Assembly (NCBI RefSeq): GCF_001435975.1
Contig: NZ_AYYR01000009.1
Location: 51,672-115,671, forward strand
Source of the DNA: Secundilactobacillus collinoides DSM 20515 = JCM 1123
GTDB lineage: Bacteria > Bacillota > Bacilli > Lactobacillales > Lactobacillaceae
Direction of reading: 5' to 3'
DNA: 64,000 bases
The notes beneath the pieces are model-generated. The model was not told the origin of the DNA, searched no databases, and saw only the letters and a program-made list of their open reading frames with translations. This document shows, one piece after another, positions 9,272 through 18,162 of the stretch. Made by a program: the position numbers and the translations under genes. How positions within the stretch are numbered: position 1 is the stretch's first letter; each line of letters starts with the position of its first letter.

Positions 9272-9758
9272 GATTGGTAATACTCCTTGATTTTGGGCGG
9301 GTGCCCGTTTTTTGGTGCGGTAGTGGTGCTTTATACCGGGGATGCGTTTCTTTGGGGATGATTGGACTTTTGAAGTCAGTGTGTATTACTGAGGCTTGAT
9401 GTGGAAGGGTAGGGGGTGAGGCTAAAGACGGTTATTTGGCTTGCTCATTTGCTCTTGGCTTGCCAAATCGTGCCTCCGCCCTCTAAGCACCTCGCTCTGC
9501 ACGAAGGACGCCTATTTCTTGTTCATTGCCCATATCTAGCTGAAACGTGCTCCGCGAGGCAGGGGGCTCCTGTATAAGACACTTCGATCCCAAAAGGCAA
9601 GCCCGGCCTTTTGGGCTCAAAGTACCTTATACTCCGCCCCCTAAACGCCTCGCTCCGCACTCTGAAATATTTTACTAAATCCCGCTAACAACCAAATGGG
9701 AGAAAAACGAAAATTGGTCTCATAATTGTGACACTTTTCAGTGCGGTTTTTTAATTTT
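9272..9758. other. Intergenic region carrying repeats
   Basis: No gene is supported here. The region carries the nested palindrome at 9547-9660 and a further partial copy of its right end at 9474-9502 (CTCCGCCCTCTAAGCACC and following), which reads in the same direction as 9632-9660. Base composition is more G+C-rich than the flanking intergenic DNA. Confidence 0.5.
9547..9660. repeat. Nested imperfect palindrome, MITE-like or REP-like
   Basis: The left arm begins GTGCTCCGCGAGGC and the right arm ends GCCTCGCTCCGCAC. The arms stay complementary through AGGGGGCTCC/CTCCGCCCCCT and TATAAG/CTTATA, and the centre is CCCAAAAGGC against GGCCTTTTGGG. The whole 114 bp could fold into one long imperfect hairpin. 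A partial copy lies at 9474-9502. There is no coding capacity. Confidence 0.65.
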
Positions 9759-9767
9759 TGGTACAAT
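9759..9767 (+). promoter_or_regulatory. Extended -10 promoter of the ABC-2 pair
   Basis: TGGTACAAT gives TG-n-TACAAT, an extended -10 element, 30 nt before the ABC ATPase start. No good -35 was found, which is common for extended -10 promoters. Confidence 0.45.
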
Positions 9768-9797
9768 AAAACCAGCAATTAAAGGGGAGGCGCAACA

Positions 9798-10694
9798 ATG
9801 CTTAAAATTGAGCACTTAGCCAAACATTTTGGCGACCTGGAAGCCTTGCATGATATTAATTTTCAGGTTGCGGATGGCGAGATCATGGGGTTGATCGGTC
9901 AAAATGGGGCCGGTAAGTCGACCACGTTTCATAGTATTTTGAATTTTCTAAAGTACGAGGGCACCATTTCCTGGAACGACCAGGACATTAATGAATCGGT
10001 GTTTGACCAGATTGGTTACCTGCCGGAAGAACGCAGTCTGATGCCGAAGCTGACAGTCGAACAGCAAATTCTCTACCTAGCACAACTGAAGGGGCAGCCC
10101 GCACGGAAAATCAAAGGGGGGATTGATGAGTGGCTCCAACGATTTGAAGTGAAGGGGAAGCGCACCGATAAGATCCGCGCGCTGTCTAAGGGTAATCAGC
10201 AGAAGATTCAACTGATCTGTACGTTGATCCACCGGCCTTCCCTGATTATTCTGGACGAGCCGTTTAGTGGGCTTGATCCAGTGAACGTGGACCTCTTGGA
10301 ACAGGCTATTCTAAACGCCAAAGCGCAGGGTGCAGCGATTATTTTCTCGAGTCATGATATGGGTAACGTGGAGGCACTGTGCGACGAGCTGGTGATGCTG
10401 CGTCACGGCAACATGGTACTGCATGGTGAGATTCGGGCGATTCGCGAGCAGTTTGGCAAGAACGAGATCTTCGTCACCACGGACTGGTCGCAGGAAGCAC
10501 TACTGCAGTTAGAACACGTAATTGAAGCGAAACAATTGTCCCGCCACCGATTCATGTTGCGGGTGGATGATCCGGCTGCCGGTCAACCTATTTTCCAGGA
10601 ATTGTCCGGTGGCCATTACATTGAAGAATTTAGTCAACAACCACCAACACTGGATGAAATTTTCCGACTGAAAGCGGGTGATGGGCATGCGTAA
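9798..10694 (+). CDS. ABC transporter ATPase (ABC-2/NatA type)
   Basis: This is the cytoplasmic ATPase subunit of an ABC-2 exporter. Walker A is GQNGAGKST near residue 34. The signature region is LSKGNQQK near 133, a degenerate form usual in NatA-type proteins, and Walker B is LIILDEPFSGLDP near 150. The C-terminal 80 residues form the extra domain often found in sodium/drug-export ATPases. GGGGAGG at 9783-9789 supports the start. The membrane subunit gene overlaps its 3' end, so the two act as one exporter. Similarity to NatAB suggests cation or drug efflux, but the substrate is not known. Confidence 0.92.
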   Translation: MLKIEHLAKHFGDLEALHDINFQVADGEIMGLIGQNGAGKSTTFHSILNFLKYEGTISWNDQDINESVFDQIGYLPEERSLMPKLTVEQQILYLAQLKGQPARKIKGGIDEWLQRFEVKGKRTDKIRALSKGNQQKIQLICTLIHRPSLIILDEPFSGLDPVNVDLLEQAILNAKAQGAAIIFSSHDMGNVEALCDELVMLRHGNMVLHGEIRAIREQFGKNEIFVTTDWSQEALLQLEHVIEAKQLSRHRFMLRVDDPAAGQPIFQELSGGHYIEEFSQQPPTLDEIFRLKAGDGHA

Positions 10695-11904
10695 ATTGTG
10701 GTTAGTGACCGTGAATACTTATCTGCGTCAGGTCAAGTCATGGAGCTTTTTAATTCTCGTGCTATCACCGTTTGTCATGATTGCACTGTCCTTTGGTATC
10801 GGCTGGATATCAGCTAATTCAGCGACTAACGGCGACCGGATCGCAGTGGTGTCAAATCAGCCGGCATTACGGTCAGCGTACCTGAAGACCCTCGGTAAAG
10901 ACGGTGCAGCGCCGGCAATTAAAACGGTCAAAGCCGCAAAGCAAGCACAAAGAACCGAGAAGATTCAGGGCTACGTGGTGTTAACTCAGGGCAAACAGCT
11001 AAAAGCAGTCTACCGCGGCTCACAAGCATTAAGCAGTAGTCGGAAGGCCAAACTGACGAGCTTCTTGACGAGTGTGCAGAACCAACAAAACGTTGCACAG
11101 GCCAAACTGACGAAGCAGCAAGTTGCCACGCTGCAACAGCAGCCCATTGTGCAACAGAAAGTGACGTCGAGTCTCGGGCAAAAGAAGGTTGCTAAGATGG
11201 CATCGTTTTGGATTCTCGTTTTCATGGTGTACATGATTCTGACGACCTACTCGTCTATCACGGCGCAGGAGATTGCCTCAGAGAAGGGCACTAAAATCAT
11301 GGAGATCATCTTTTCGAGCACCACGGCAATTAAATACTTTCTGGGTAAGATCTTCGGCGTGCTGTTGATGATCGTCACACAGCTAGTTGTTTATGTAATC
11401 GGCGGATGGGCAAGTCTGACTGCGGGCCAGCATTTTTCGGCAACGCGGGACCTCTATACGAGCTACCACGCGTTGATCAATCAGGTGGTGGGCAACCTGT
11501 TCAGTATCAATCTCGTGTTCCTATTCGTCGGAGTTATCCTGTATACCGTTTTAGCGGCGTTCTGCGGGGCGTTAGTAGCGAAGCCGGAAGATTCCTCAAA
11601 GGCGGGCTACCCGGCCGTCTACCTGAGCATGATTGCTTTTTTCGCCACCTTCCCGTTTCAGAGCAACGCGGATGCGCTGTTCGTACGCATCATGTCCTAC
11701 ATGCCGTTTTTCTCCTCGTATTTCATGCCGATGCGGGTCATCAACGGCACGGCGTCAACGCTGCAAATTAGTTTGTCGATGCTGATCTTACTGGCCACGT
11801 TGCTGGGGATGACCTGGTACATCGGCCGAATCTATGGCGGACTGATGCTGCAAACGGATGAAGGGAGCTTTTGGAAACGGTTGAAGAGAGGATTGGCAAA
11901 CTAG
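10687..11904 (+). CDS. ABC-2 transporter permease (NatB type)
   Basis: This is the membrane subunit paired with the preceding ATPase. It has one N-terminal transmembrane helix, an extracellular segment of roughly 140 residues (about 40-180) and then five or six helices, the standard NatB/ABC-2 layout. The gene overlaps the ATPase gene. In-frame GTG 10678, ATG 10681 and ATG 10687 are all possible starts. I prefer ATG 10687 because the protein then begins MRKLW directly before the first membrane segment, but the ribosome binding site does not decide it. Translation is probably coupled. Confidence 0.88.
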   Translation: MRKLWLVTVNTYLRQVKSWSFLILVLSPFVMIALSFGIGWISANSATNGDRIAVVSNQPALRSAYLKTLGKDGAAPAIKTVKAAKQAQRTEKIQGYVVLTQGKQLKAVYRGSQALSSSRKAKLTSFLTSVQNQQNVAQAKLTKQQVATLQQQPIVQQKVTSSLGQKKVAKMASFWILVFMVYMILTTYSSITAQEIASEKGTKIMEIIFSSTTAIKYFLGKIFGVLLMIVTQLVVYVIGGWASLTAGQHFSATRDLYTSYHALINQVVGNLFSINLVFLFVGVILYTVLAAFCGALVAKPEDSSKAGYPAVYLSMIAFFATFPFQSNADALFVRIMSYMPFFSSYFMPMRVINGTASTLQISLSMLILLATLLGMTWYIGRIYGGLMLQTDEGSFWKRLKRGLAN

Positions 11905-12004
11905 AGCTGCGAAAGGCGTTTAAAGTCGGAGTAGACGCGCTTCTACAGAAGTCTTCTGCCTTTCGGAGATGATGCCACGAACGGCTTAACTTTATATATA
12001 AACC

Positions 12005-12043
12005 AAAAAATCGCAAAGCCCGCAACGGTTTTACGATTTTTTA
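12005..12043. terminator. Bidirectional terminator
   Basis: AAAAAATCGCAAAGCC pairs imperfectly with GGTTTTACGATTTTTT around CGCAA. It overlaps the last codons of the minus-strand pseudouridine synthase gene and closes the ABC-2 pair on the plus strand. Confidence 0.7.
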
Positions 12044-12936
12044 CTGTGTTTTTCAAATTCAATAAACGTTTCAGGCACCGGTGCCTCAACCCTGACTGTC
12101 TCAAACGCATACGGTACCGGCAGCACGACCCGCCAGCTATGCAATAATAGTCGCTGGCGGCGGTCGTCGTCTGCGTACAGCGGGTCACCGATGATTGGAT
12201 GCCCAAGGCCGCTAAAGTGGACGCGAATCTGATGGGTTCGGCCAGTTTGCAGCTGCACCGCGACCAGGGTTGCATCGGCTATTCGCCGAATCACGCGGTA
12301 GTGGGTGGTGGCAGGCTGCGGATGAATCCCGCCAATCTGACGTTTGCGTTTGTCTTCGGGGTCACGGCCAATCGGTATGCTAATGGTACCGTGTTCGGAC
12401 TGCAACCGCCCGTGCACCCAGGTGAGGTAGGTCCGCTTGATGCGTTTTTCTTTGATCAGTCGAACCAGGATGGGCACTACAGCGGGGTCTTTTGCCACGA
12501 TCAGCGCGCCACTGGTCTCCTGATCTAGCCGGTGGATCATATAGGGCTGTTGTGCCTTAGGCAAAAGATAGGCTGCAACGTGGTTCAAAGTGGCCCCGAC
12601 CTCCCCAGGTTGGTTTGCGTGGGTCTTACTGCCGGGCGTTTTATTCACGACAAGCATGTTGGTATCTTCGTAGACTGCTGCCACCGTGGCCGCACTATCT
12701 GGGGCAATGTTTTGAAAAGGCGTTTGGAAATCAGTGGGCAAGAACGTCAGCAAAATATGATCACCAGCTCGAACCTCAAAATTAACGGGCAAATAAGCGC
12801 CATTAACAAGCACCCGCTGTCCAAGCTTAAGACTGTAGACGAGGTGCTTGGGCATTAACCAGTCCTGCATGAGCAGCTGGCGAAGCGGTTTGGTGATGAA
12901 ATTATCGGGTAACGTTGCGGAATGTTGCCATTGCAT
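12031..12936 (-). CDS. RluA/RluD-family pseudouridine synthase
   Basis: This enzyme isomerises specific uridines in RNA, probably 23S rRNA or tRNA. The 301-residue protein shows the family's catalytic block HRLDQETSGALIVAKD near residue 141, with the essential aspartate, and the downstream block TGRTHQIRVHFSGLGHPIIGD. The N-terminal 90 residues contain an S4-like segment. Lactic acid bacteria carry several paralogues, so the exact target (RluD-like or YhcT/YjbO-like) cannot be settled. It is transcribed alone, convergent with the ABC-2 pair. Confidence 0.93.
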   Translation of the reverse strand: MQWQHSATLPDNFITKPLRQLLMQDWLMPKHLVYSLKLGQRVLVNGAYLPVNFEVRAGDHILLTFLPTDFQTPFQNIAPDSAATVAAVYEDTNMLVVNKTPGSKTHANQPGEVGATLNHVAAYLLPKAQQPYMIHRLDQETSGALIVAKDPAVVPILVRLIKEKRIKRTYLTWVHGRLQSEHGTISIPIGRDPEDKRKRQIGGIHPQPATTHYRVIRRIADATLVAVQLQTGRTHQIRVHFSGLGHPIIGDPLYADDDRRQRLLLHSWRVVLPVPYAFETVRVEAPVPETFIEFEKHSKKS

Positions 12937-13150
12937 GAGAAGACCTCGTTTGGATTCTTGTATCTGAGATTAGGGGGGTGAAACTACTGACTGGGAATGA
13001 AAATTTCAGTAGAAATTGAGCTGGTTCATTTGTGAGTCTGCAGCAGAGCGCCATATTACGGCGTGCCGCGATTCTATAGCAAATCCCAAACAAACAAAAA
13101 CGGGTTGCACAAATGTACACCCCGCTAGTGTTTAATTTATAATAAAACCA

Positions 13151-13618
13151 CTACTTATCCAACTTAGCTAATTCAGCCGGCTTTACGATCAAAACATCGC
13201 AGACAGCAGAACGGCTAACATAGTTGGTAACTGAACCGATCATTAACCGTTCAACAGCGGTCAGACCAGTGGAGCCGATGACAATCAGCTGGGTGTTGTG
13301 GCCAGCTGGGAATTCACGGGCGATAACGGGCTTTGGATTCCCGAAACGCACGTGGATGTCAACTGAAGGAACACCAGCATCTAAGGCTTTTTGCTTAAGT
13401 TCAGCCAAACGGGATTGAACGTCTTCAGAAAGTTTGTAGATGACGTCACCACTTACAGCACCACCATAGGTATCACTGAATTGGTTGACTTCCAACACAT
13501 TCAGAATATCCAGATGCGTATCGTTTAGCTTTGCAACTTCGATTGCCTTTTCAAGTACTGGATCGGTAGCTTTTGACCCATCAACTGGGGCCAAAATGTT
13601 TTGGTATTGTTGGTTCAT
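13151..13618 (-). CDS. Universal stress protein, UspA family
   Basis: This is a cytoplasmic nucleotide-binding stress protein of the UspA fold. The start region ILAPVDGS and the ATP-binding motif GSTGLTAVERLMIGSVTNYV (the G-2X-G-9X-G-S/T pattern) are both present, so it is probably an ATP-binding member. ATG 13618 is chosen because GGGAG lies 8 nt before it. An in-frame GTG at 13627 is less likely. The 155-residue length is typical. It is a single gene, and its stress signal cannot be read from the sequence. Confidence 0.92.
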   Translation of the reverse strand: MNQQYQNILAPVDGSKATDPVLEKAIEVAKLNDTHLDILNVLEVNQFSDTYGGAVSGDVIYKLSEDVQSRLAELKQKALDAGVPSVDIHVRFGNPKPVIAREFPAGHNTQLIVIGSTGLTAVERLMIGSVTNYVSRSAVCDVLIVKPAELAKLDK

Positions 13619-13917
13619 ATGCGCCACTCCCTAACATTTAAATATCAGTTTACGGTGAAGCTTTTTGTAAGCACGCGATGGTTTTTGCCCAACAAAGAGA
13701 ACCATTTGTACTTCACCCTCTAGTTTACCATAATCTCGGAAATTGCTTTAACAAAAAAGGTCCCATTTTTGGCAAATTACCCAAAGATTGTGTATAAATG
13801 CACGATAATGTCCGCTGTAAAGCCCGACATTTAGGCAGTTATGTAAAAAAGTTAAGCGGTTTCTTTTTCTGAAAAAAGTTGTAAAATCGAGGTAACGCTG
13901 TAAAGGGAAGTGCTGAT

Positions 13918-14928
13918 ATGTACTACTACAACATGGAATCACATGATATTGGTTATAATTTGGCTACGGAACAGTTTCTCATGAATGAGAAGGACTTTGA
14001 CGAGCCCCTGCTGCTGTTCTACTATCAAACCCCATGCATCATCGTGGGCCGGAATCAAAACACAATGGAAGAAATTAATCAGGACTACGTCACGAAACAC
14101 AACATTCAAGTCACCCGCCGGTTATCGGGTGGCGGCGCTGTGTTCGATGATCTGGGCAACCTGTCGTTCAGTTTCGTGGTTGACCGCGACGATGACCGGT
14201 TCGGCGATTTTAAAGCCTTTACGAAACCAATTGTCGATGCACTGAAAGAAATGGGTGCCACCGGCGTTGAAGTGTCCGGCCGTAACGATATTCTAGTCGA
14301 TGGCAAAAAGTTCTCTGGTAATGCCATGTACGTTAAGAACGGGAAGATGTTTTCCCATGGGACGCTGATGCTGGACGTTGACCAAAGCGTTGTTGAACAT
14401 GCGCTGAACGTGCCGGAAGACAAGATCAAGTCTAAGGGTATCAAGTCGGTGCGGTCACGAGTCACCAATCTCAAGCCGTTTCTAGCACCGGAATATCAAA
14501 ACTTGGACGTCCCAGCCTTTCGCGACATGCTGCTGAAGAAACTTTACGACGTCAACGACCTCGCCGCAATTGCTGACAAGGCATACACGCTGACGGACGC
14601 GGATAAGACCGCCATTCAAAAGCTGTATGATGATTATTACAATAACTGGGACTGGGTCTACGGGACCTCACCCGACTTCACGGTCAAGAAACGCCAACAC
14701 TTTGACGCCGGCACCATCGATGCACGGATTCTCGTCAAAGATGGCAAAATTGATACCATTACGTTTTTCGGAGATTTCTTCGGTGAAAAGGACGCCAGTG
14801 AAGTGGCTGATAAACTTCAGGGTGTGCGCTACGATGAAGCCGCGCTGACCACTGCCTTAGCTGATATCGACACGACTGCTTACTTCGCCGGTATCGATAA
14901 TGCCACCTTAGTGAAATTATTGAGCTAA
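13918..14928 (+). CDS. lplA: Lipoate-protein ligase, copy 1
   Basis: This enzyme activates free lipoate with ATP and attaches it to lysines of E2 or GcvH domains. Visible LplA features are RRLSGGGAVFDDLGNL near residue 64 and the lipoate/adenylate-binding GKKFSGNAM near residue 130, followed by the C-terminal accessory domain containing NWDWVYGTSP. The 336-residue length is standard. It is followed 111 nt later by a close paralogue of identical predicted length. AAGGGAAG at 13902-13909 supports the start. The recipient proteins are not in this window. Confidence 0.94.
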   Translation: MYYYNMESHDIGYNLATEQFLMNEKDFDEPLLLFYYQTPCIIVGRNQNTMEEINQDYVTKHNIQVTRRLSGGGAVFDDLGNLSFSFVVDRDDDRFGDFKAFTKPIVDALKEMGATGVEVSGRNDILVDGKKFSGNAMYVKNGKMFSHGTLMLDVDQSVVEHALNVPEDKIKSKGIKSVRSRVTNLKPFLAPEYQNLDVPAFRDMLLKKLYDVNDLAAIADKAYTLTDADKTAIQKLYDDYYNNWDWVYGTSPDFTVKKRQHFDAGTIDARILVKDGKIDTITFFGDFFGEKDASEVADKLQGVRYDEAALTTALADIDTTAYFAGIDNATLVKLLS

Positions 14929-15039
14929 CGCCGGATTGTTCGACCATCTGGCGACACAAATGCTGTAACCGATTACATCCCTGTGTTAAACTAGACAAGT
15001 AAAACAATTGGTTATTAAAAGATGAAGGGAAGTTTGGAT

Positions 15040-16050
15040 ATGCGCTACGTATCAATGACCGCTCATGATATCGGCCGTAACTTGGCCACCGAGCAATATT
15101 TAATGAACAACAAGGACTTTGGGGAACCACTGTTGCTGTTCTATTATGAAAAGCCATGTATCATCGTTGGCCGCAATCAAAACACACTTGAAGAAATCAA
15201 CCAGAAGTACGTTGAAGAAAACAACATTACCGTTACCCGTCGGCTGTCCGGTGGTGGTGCGGTCTACCAAGATTTAGGCAACCTGTGCTTCAGCTTCGTG
15301 CTGGATGCGAAGTCAGAACACTTCGGCGACTTTAAGTCGTTTGTGCAACCCATCGTGGATGCCTTGCATGATATGGGTGCCAGCTCCGTTGAAGTTTCTG
15401 GCCGGAACGACATTTTAGTCGACGGCAAGAAGTTCTCAGGGAACGCCATGTATACCAAGAACGGCAAGACCTTCTCCCACGGGACCTTGATGCTGGACGT
15501 GGACCAGGACGTGATTGCAAATGCCCTGAACGTGCCAGAAGACAAGATCAAGTCAAAGGGGATCAAATCCGTCCGGTCACGGGTGGCCAACTTGAAGCCG
15601 TACCTTGCGCCTGAATACCAAAACATCACCGTCCCAGAATTCCGAGATATTTTATTGAAGGAACTCTTCCACGTTGATAGTTTGGATGAAATCAAGGACA
15701 AGGAATACATCGTGACGCCAGACGAGCAAAAAGAAATCGATAAGATCTACGAACAGTATTATAACAACTGGGACTGGGTCTACGGAACTTCTCCTGAGTT
15801 TACCGTTAAGAAGCGCCAACACTTTACCTCAGGCACCATCGATGCCCGGATTCTGGTAGAGGGCGGCAAGATCAACAAGATCACCTTCTTCGGCGACTTC
15901 TTTGGCCCACAGGATGTCACTGCCTTGGCTGATAAGCTGACCGGTATCAAGTACGACCGGGAATCTCTTGAAGGGGCACTTGCGGATGTGGACATCAGTA
16001 AGTACTTTATGGGGATTTCTAAGGATGAGTTGATTGAGTTGCTGGCTTAA
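15040..16050 (+). CDS. lplA: Lipoate-protein ligase, copy 2
   Basis: This is a tandem paralogue of the preceding gene with the same motifs: RRLSGGGAVYQDLGNL, GKKFSGNAM and NWDWVYGTSP. An in-frame ATG exists at 15022, but ATG 15040 is preferred. AAGGGAAG at 15025-15032 is well placed for it, and the resulting 336-residue protein then matches copy 1 from its first residues. The two proteins are similar along their whole length, so this is a gene duplication that may have specialised for different lipoyl domains or for octanoate versus lipoate. Codon use is more strongly biased than in copy 1, suggesting higher expression. Confidence 0.93.
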   Translation: MRYVSMTAHDIGRNLATEQYLMNNKDFGEPLLLFYYEKPCIIVGRNQNTLEEINQKYVEENNITVTRRLSGGGAVYQDLGNLCFSFVLDAKSEHFGDFKSFVQPIVDALHDMGASSVEVSGRNDILVDGKKFSGNAMYTKNGKTFSHGTLMLDVDQDVIANALNVPEDKIKSKGIKSVRSRVANLKPYLAPEYQNITVPEFRDILLKELFHVDSLDEIKDKEYIVTPDEQKEIDKIYEQYYNNWDWVYGTSPEFTVKKRQHFTSGTIDARILVEGGKINKITFFGDFFGPQDVTALADKLTGIKYDRESLEGALADVDISKYFMGISKDELIELLA

Positions 16051-16067
16051 TTTGCGTCACTTGAACT

Positions 16068-16102
16068 AAAAACAGCCGTGCTATTCCTGCACGACTGTTT
16101 TT
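16068..16102 (+). terminator. Terminator of the lplA pair
   Basis: AAAAACAGCCGTGC pairs with GCACGACTGTTTTT (one mismatch) around a seven-base loop, ending in T residues, 18 nt after the second lplA stop. Confidence 0.85.
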
Positions 16103-17009
16103 GTATGCCTTTAGTGTTTTTGAGATGACTTTCACCCTTTAGTTGGCAGAATAGAAAAATCGTGCAACTTGAGTCAAAACTGCAGTGTGTTCAACACGCT
16201 TTCTATGTTTAGCCAAGGAGATAAATTTTAAAACTGTCTGCTCCAGGCAACCTAATGGAAACGAATTTCAATAATCAGAGATCGGCCATGTAAGAGCAGT
16301 TAGTGTCAAATCCAAGTCAGGATTCCCAGAAACTGCTCTTACGTTCCGGTGTCTAACTGTTTCCCGTCACTCTCTGTGAAATGTACAACCGACTGTTAGC
16401 AATGTTTTAATACTATTATGTCGTTATTTAGGTTTCGCACAAGGTTTGAAGTGCAAAAGAGGGGCATGAAATGTATAGGCCTGATAGTGAACGTCCTTTT
16501 TAACGCGGAATAATATAGTATTTGAATAATTACAGTACCCTTTATCATAATATAAGATTTAAATTGCAATGAAAACCAGATTATTTTGATGTGGATACAA
16601 TAAATAGTTAATAATATTATTTATTTTAAGACAAGAAACGACAAGATAATGGCATTGATTTTTAAACATTTAGTTCAACACCGTACAAACAGTTGAAACC
16701 GCTTTATTCCCAACAACCAATTTGTCATAAAGTAGAGTAGACGGTTGACCTGGGGAACAGTTCAAAAAAGTAATTATTTTAGATGGTACATTGGAAGTGT
16801 TCCAAAACGAACGCATTGGCGCGATTTCTTTTCTTTTGTGAATAAATTAACTCAATGAAGGATGCCAACTATAACAACGCGCGGTTAAAGTTGGTCACGT
16901 CAGAACCCATACATTAAGCTATTATTTAAATTTGCGACCATTCATCATGCGTTAGCGGTCTTTCTATCGGATAACTATAAGTATTATTGAATGCTAGAGG
17001 AGGATTTTC
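16103..17009. other. Long AT-rich intergenic region upstream of cbiMNQO
   Basis: I find no supported gene in these roughly 900 bases. Two structures stand out. TAAGAGCAGTT (16291-16301) pairs perfectly with AACTGCTCTTA (16331-16341), with an inner AATCC/GGATT hairpin. A perfect 15-bp palindrome, TTGGAA-GTG-TTCCAA, lies at 16791-16805. I compared the region with the cobalamin riboswitch consensus and did not find a convincing B12 box. AGGAGG at 16998-17003 belongs to cbiM. Confidence 0.5.
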
Positions 17010-17762
17010 ATGAAAAACGTCATGAAAAAGTATTTGCCAAAAAGTAGTCTGATTCTTGGAATCGGCTCATTACTATATTTCTTTTTATATCCACAAGATG
17101 CACATGCGATGCATATTATGGAAGGGATGCTCCCACCTAAATGGTGTATCTTCTGGTTTGCCGTCAGCGCACCATTCTTTATCTATGGGATTATCCGGAT
17201 GAAGAAAATTGTGGTGTCATCACAACAAAATGCGCGAATCATGCTGGCGTTGTGTGGCGCGTTTGTTTTCGTGCTGTCCTCACTTAAGATGCCGTCAGTC
17301 ACTGGTTCTTGTTCTCACCCCACTGGTGTCGGCTTAGGGACCGTTATGTTTGGTCCTGGAGTGATGTCTGTTCTGGGTGTCATCGTCCTGTTGTTCCAAG
17401 CTTTACTCTTGGCCCATGGCGGCTTGACCACACTTGGCGCAAACTGTTTTTCAATGACCATTGTTGGCCCATTCGTTGGTTTCGGCGTTTACAAACTTTG
17501 TCGGGCATTTAAAGTTAACCGCAGTGTGTCACTGTTTCTCTGTGCCGTCCTTGCTGACTGGTCGACTTATGTGACCACATCATTTCAACTGGCCGTTGTC
17601 TTCCCAGATCCGAACACGGGCGTTGGCGGGGCCATCATCAAATTCCTCGGCATCTACGCTGTGACGCAGATCCCGTTGGCCATTGCTGAAGGGTTGCTCA
17701 CCGTTATCGTTTACAACCTGGTTATCAGTAACAACCTTTGGAAGGAGACTGCATTATCATGA
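17010..17762 (+). CDS. cbiM: ECF-type cobalt/nickel transporter substrate subunit CbiM
   Basis: This is the metal-binding membrane (S) subunit of the CbiMNQO energy-coupling-factor importer. It begins with a signal peptide. Predicted cleavage after Ala-His-Ala (residues 31-33) would give a mature N-terminus MHIMEG, in which the amino group and the His are known to coordinate Co(II) or Ni(II) in this family. Several transmembrane helices follow, with the conserved [11 protein letters not shown] stretch. AGGAGG at 16998-17003 supports the start. The next gene overlaps its stop codon as ATGA. Cobalt versus nickel cannot be decided, and no B12 or urease gene lies in the window. Confidence 0.94.
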   Translation: MKNVMKKYLPKSSLILGIGSLLYFFLYPQDAHAMHIMEGMLPPKWCIFWFAVSAPFFIYGIIRMKKIVVSSQQNARIMLALCGAFVFVLSSLKMPSVTGSCSHPTGVGLGTVMFGPGVMSVLGVIVLLFQALLLAHGGLTTLGANCFSMTIVGPFVGFGVYKLCRAFKVNRSVSLFLCAVLADWSTYVTTSFQLAVVFPDPNTGVGGAIIKFLGIYAVTQIPLAIAEGLLTVIVYNLVISNNLWKETALS

Positions 17763-18145
17763 ACAATTCAAACTTACAAACACATCAGAAACCAAAACCA
17801 AAGTGGAAGTCAAAGACGGTTCAAAACGTTGTTCTCCTGCTGCTCGTGATTGCTTTAGTGCTGTTACCCTTCTTTGTTGCCAAAAACGGCAGTTTCTCTG
17901 GTAGTGATGATCAAGGCACCGCCCAAATTTTGAAGAATGATCCGCACTATAAAGTCTGGGCGCACCCGCTTTGGACACCGCCTTCGGGAGAAATTGAAAG
18001 TCTGTTGTTTACGGTTCAAGGCAGCCTTGGAACTGGGATCATTGCCTATGCCATCGGTAACGCTCATGGTAAGAAAAAAGAACGTGAACGGCAAGCCAAC
18101 GCCGGTTCAGATGCTCAAGAATCTGCGGGCACATCTCAAGAATAA
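17759..18145 (+). CDS. cbiN: ECF-type cobalt/nickel transporter subunit CbiN
   Basis: This is the small auxiliary subunit of the CbiMNQO importer. It has a transmembrane helix near residues 24-42, an extracytoplasmic stretch with [21 protein letters not shown], a second helix ([11 protein letters not shown]) and a charged C-terminal tail. ATG 17759 is chosen because it overlaps the cbiM stop (ATGA) and AAGGAG at 17742-17747 is correctly spaced. An upstream in-frame ATG at 17738 is less likely. CbiN is thought to help metal loading of CbiM. Confidence 0.92.
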   Translation: MNNSNLQTHQKPKPKWKSKTVQNVVLLLLVIALVLLPFFVAKNGSFSGSDDQGTAQILKNDPHYKVWAHPLWTPPSGEIESLLFTVQGSLGTGIIAYAIGNAHGKKKERERQANAGSDAQESAGTSQE

Positions 18146-18162
18146 AAAGTCTGGTGTAGAAA

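Noticed and set aside
9272-9797. A CRISPR array or transposase gene around the repeats
   Set aside because: The repeats are inverted arms and one partial copy, not regularly spaced units, and no coding frame is present.
16103-17009. A cobalamin or nickel/cobalt riboswitch upstream of cbiM
   Set aside because: AGTCAGGATTCCCAG looks faintly like a B12 box, but the surrounding conserved cobalamin-riboswitch blocks are missing and no NiCo-type junction was recognised.
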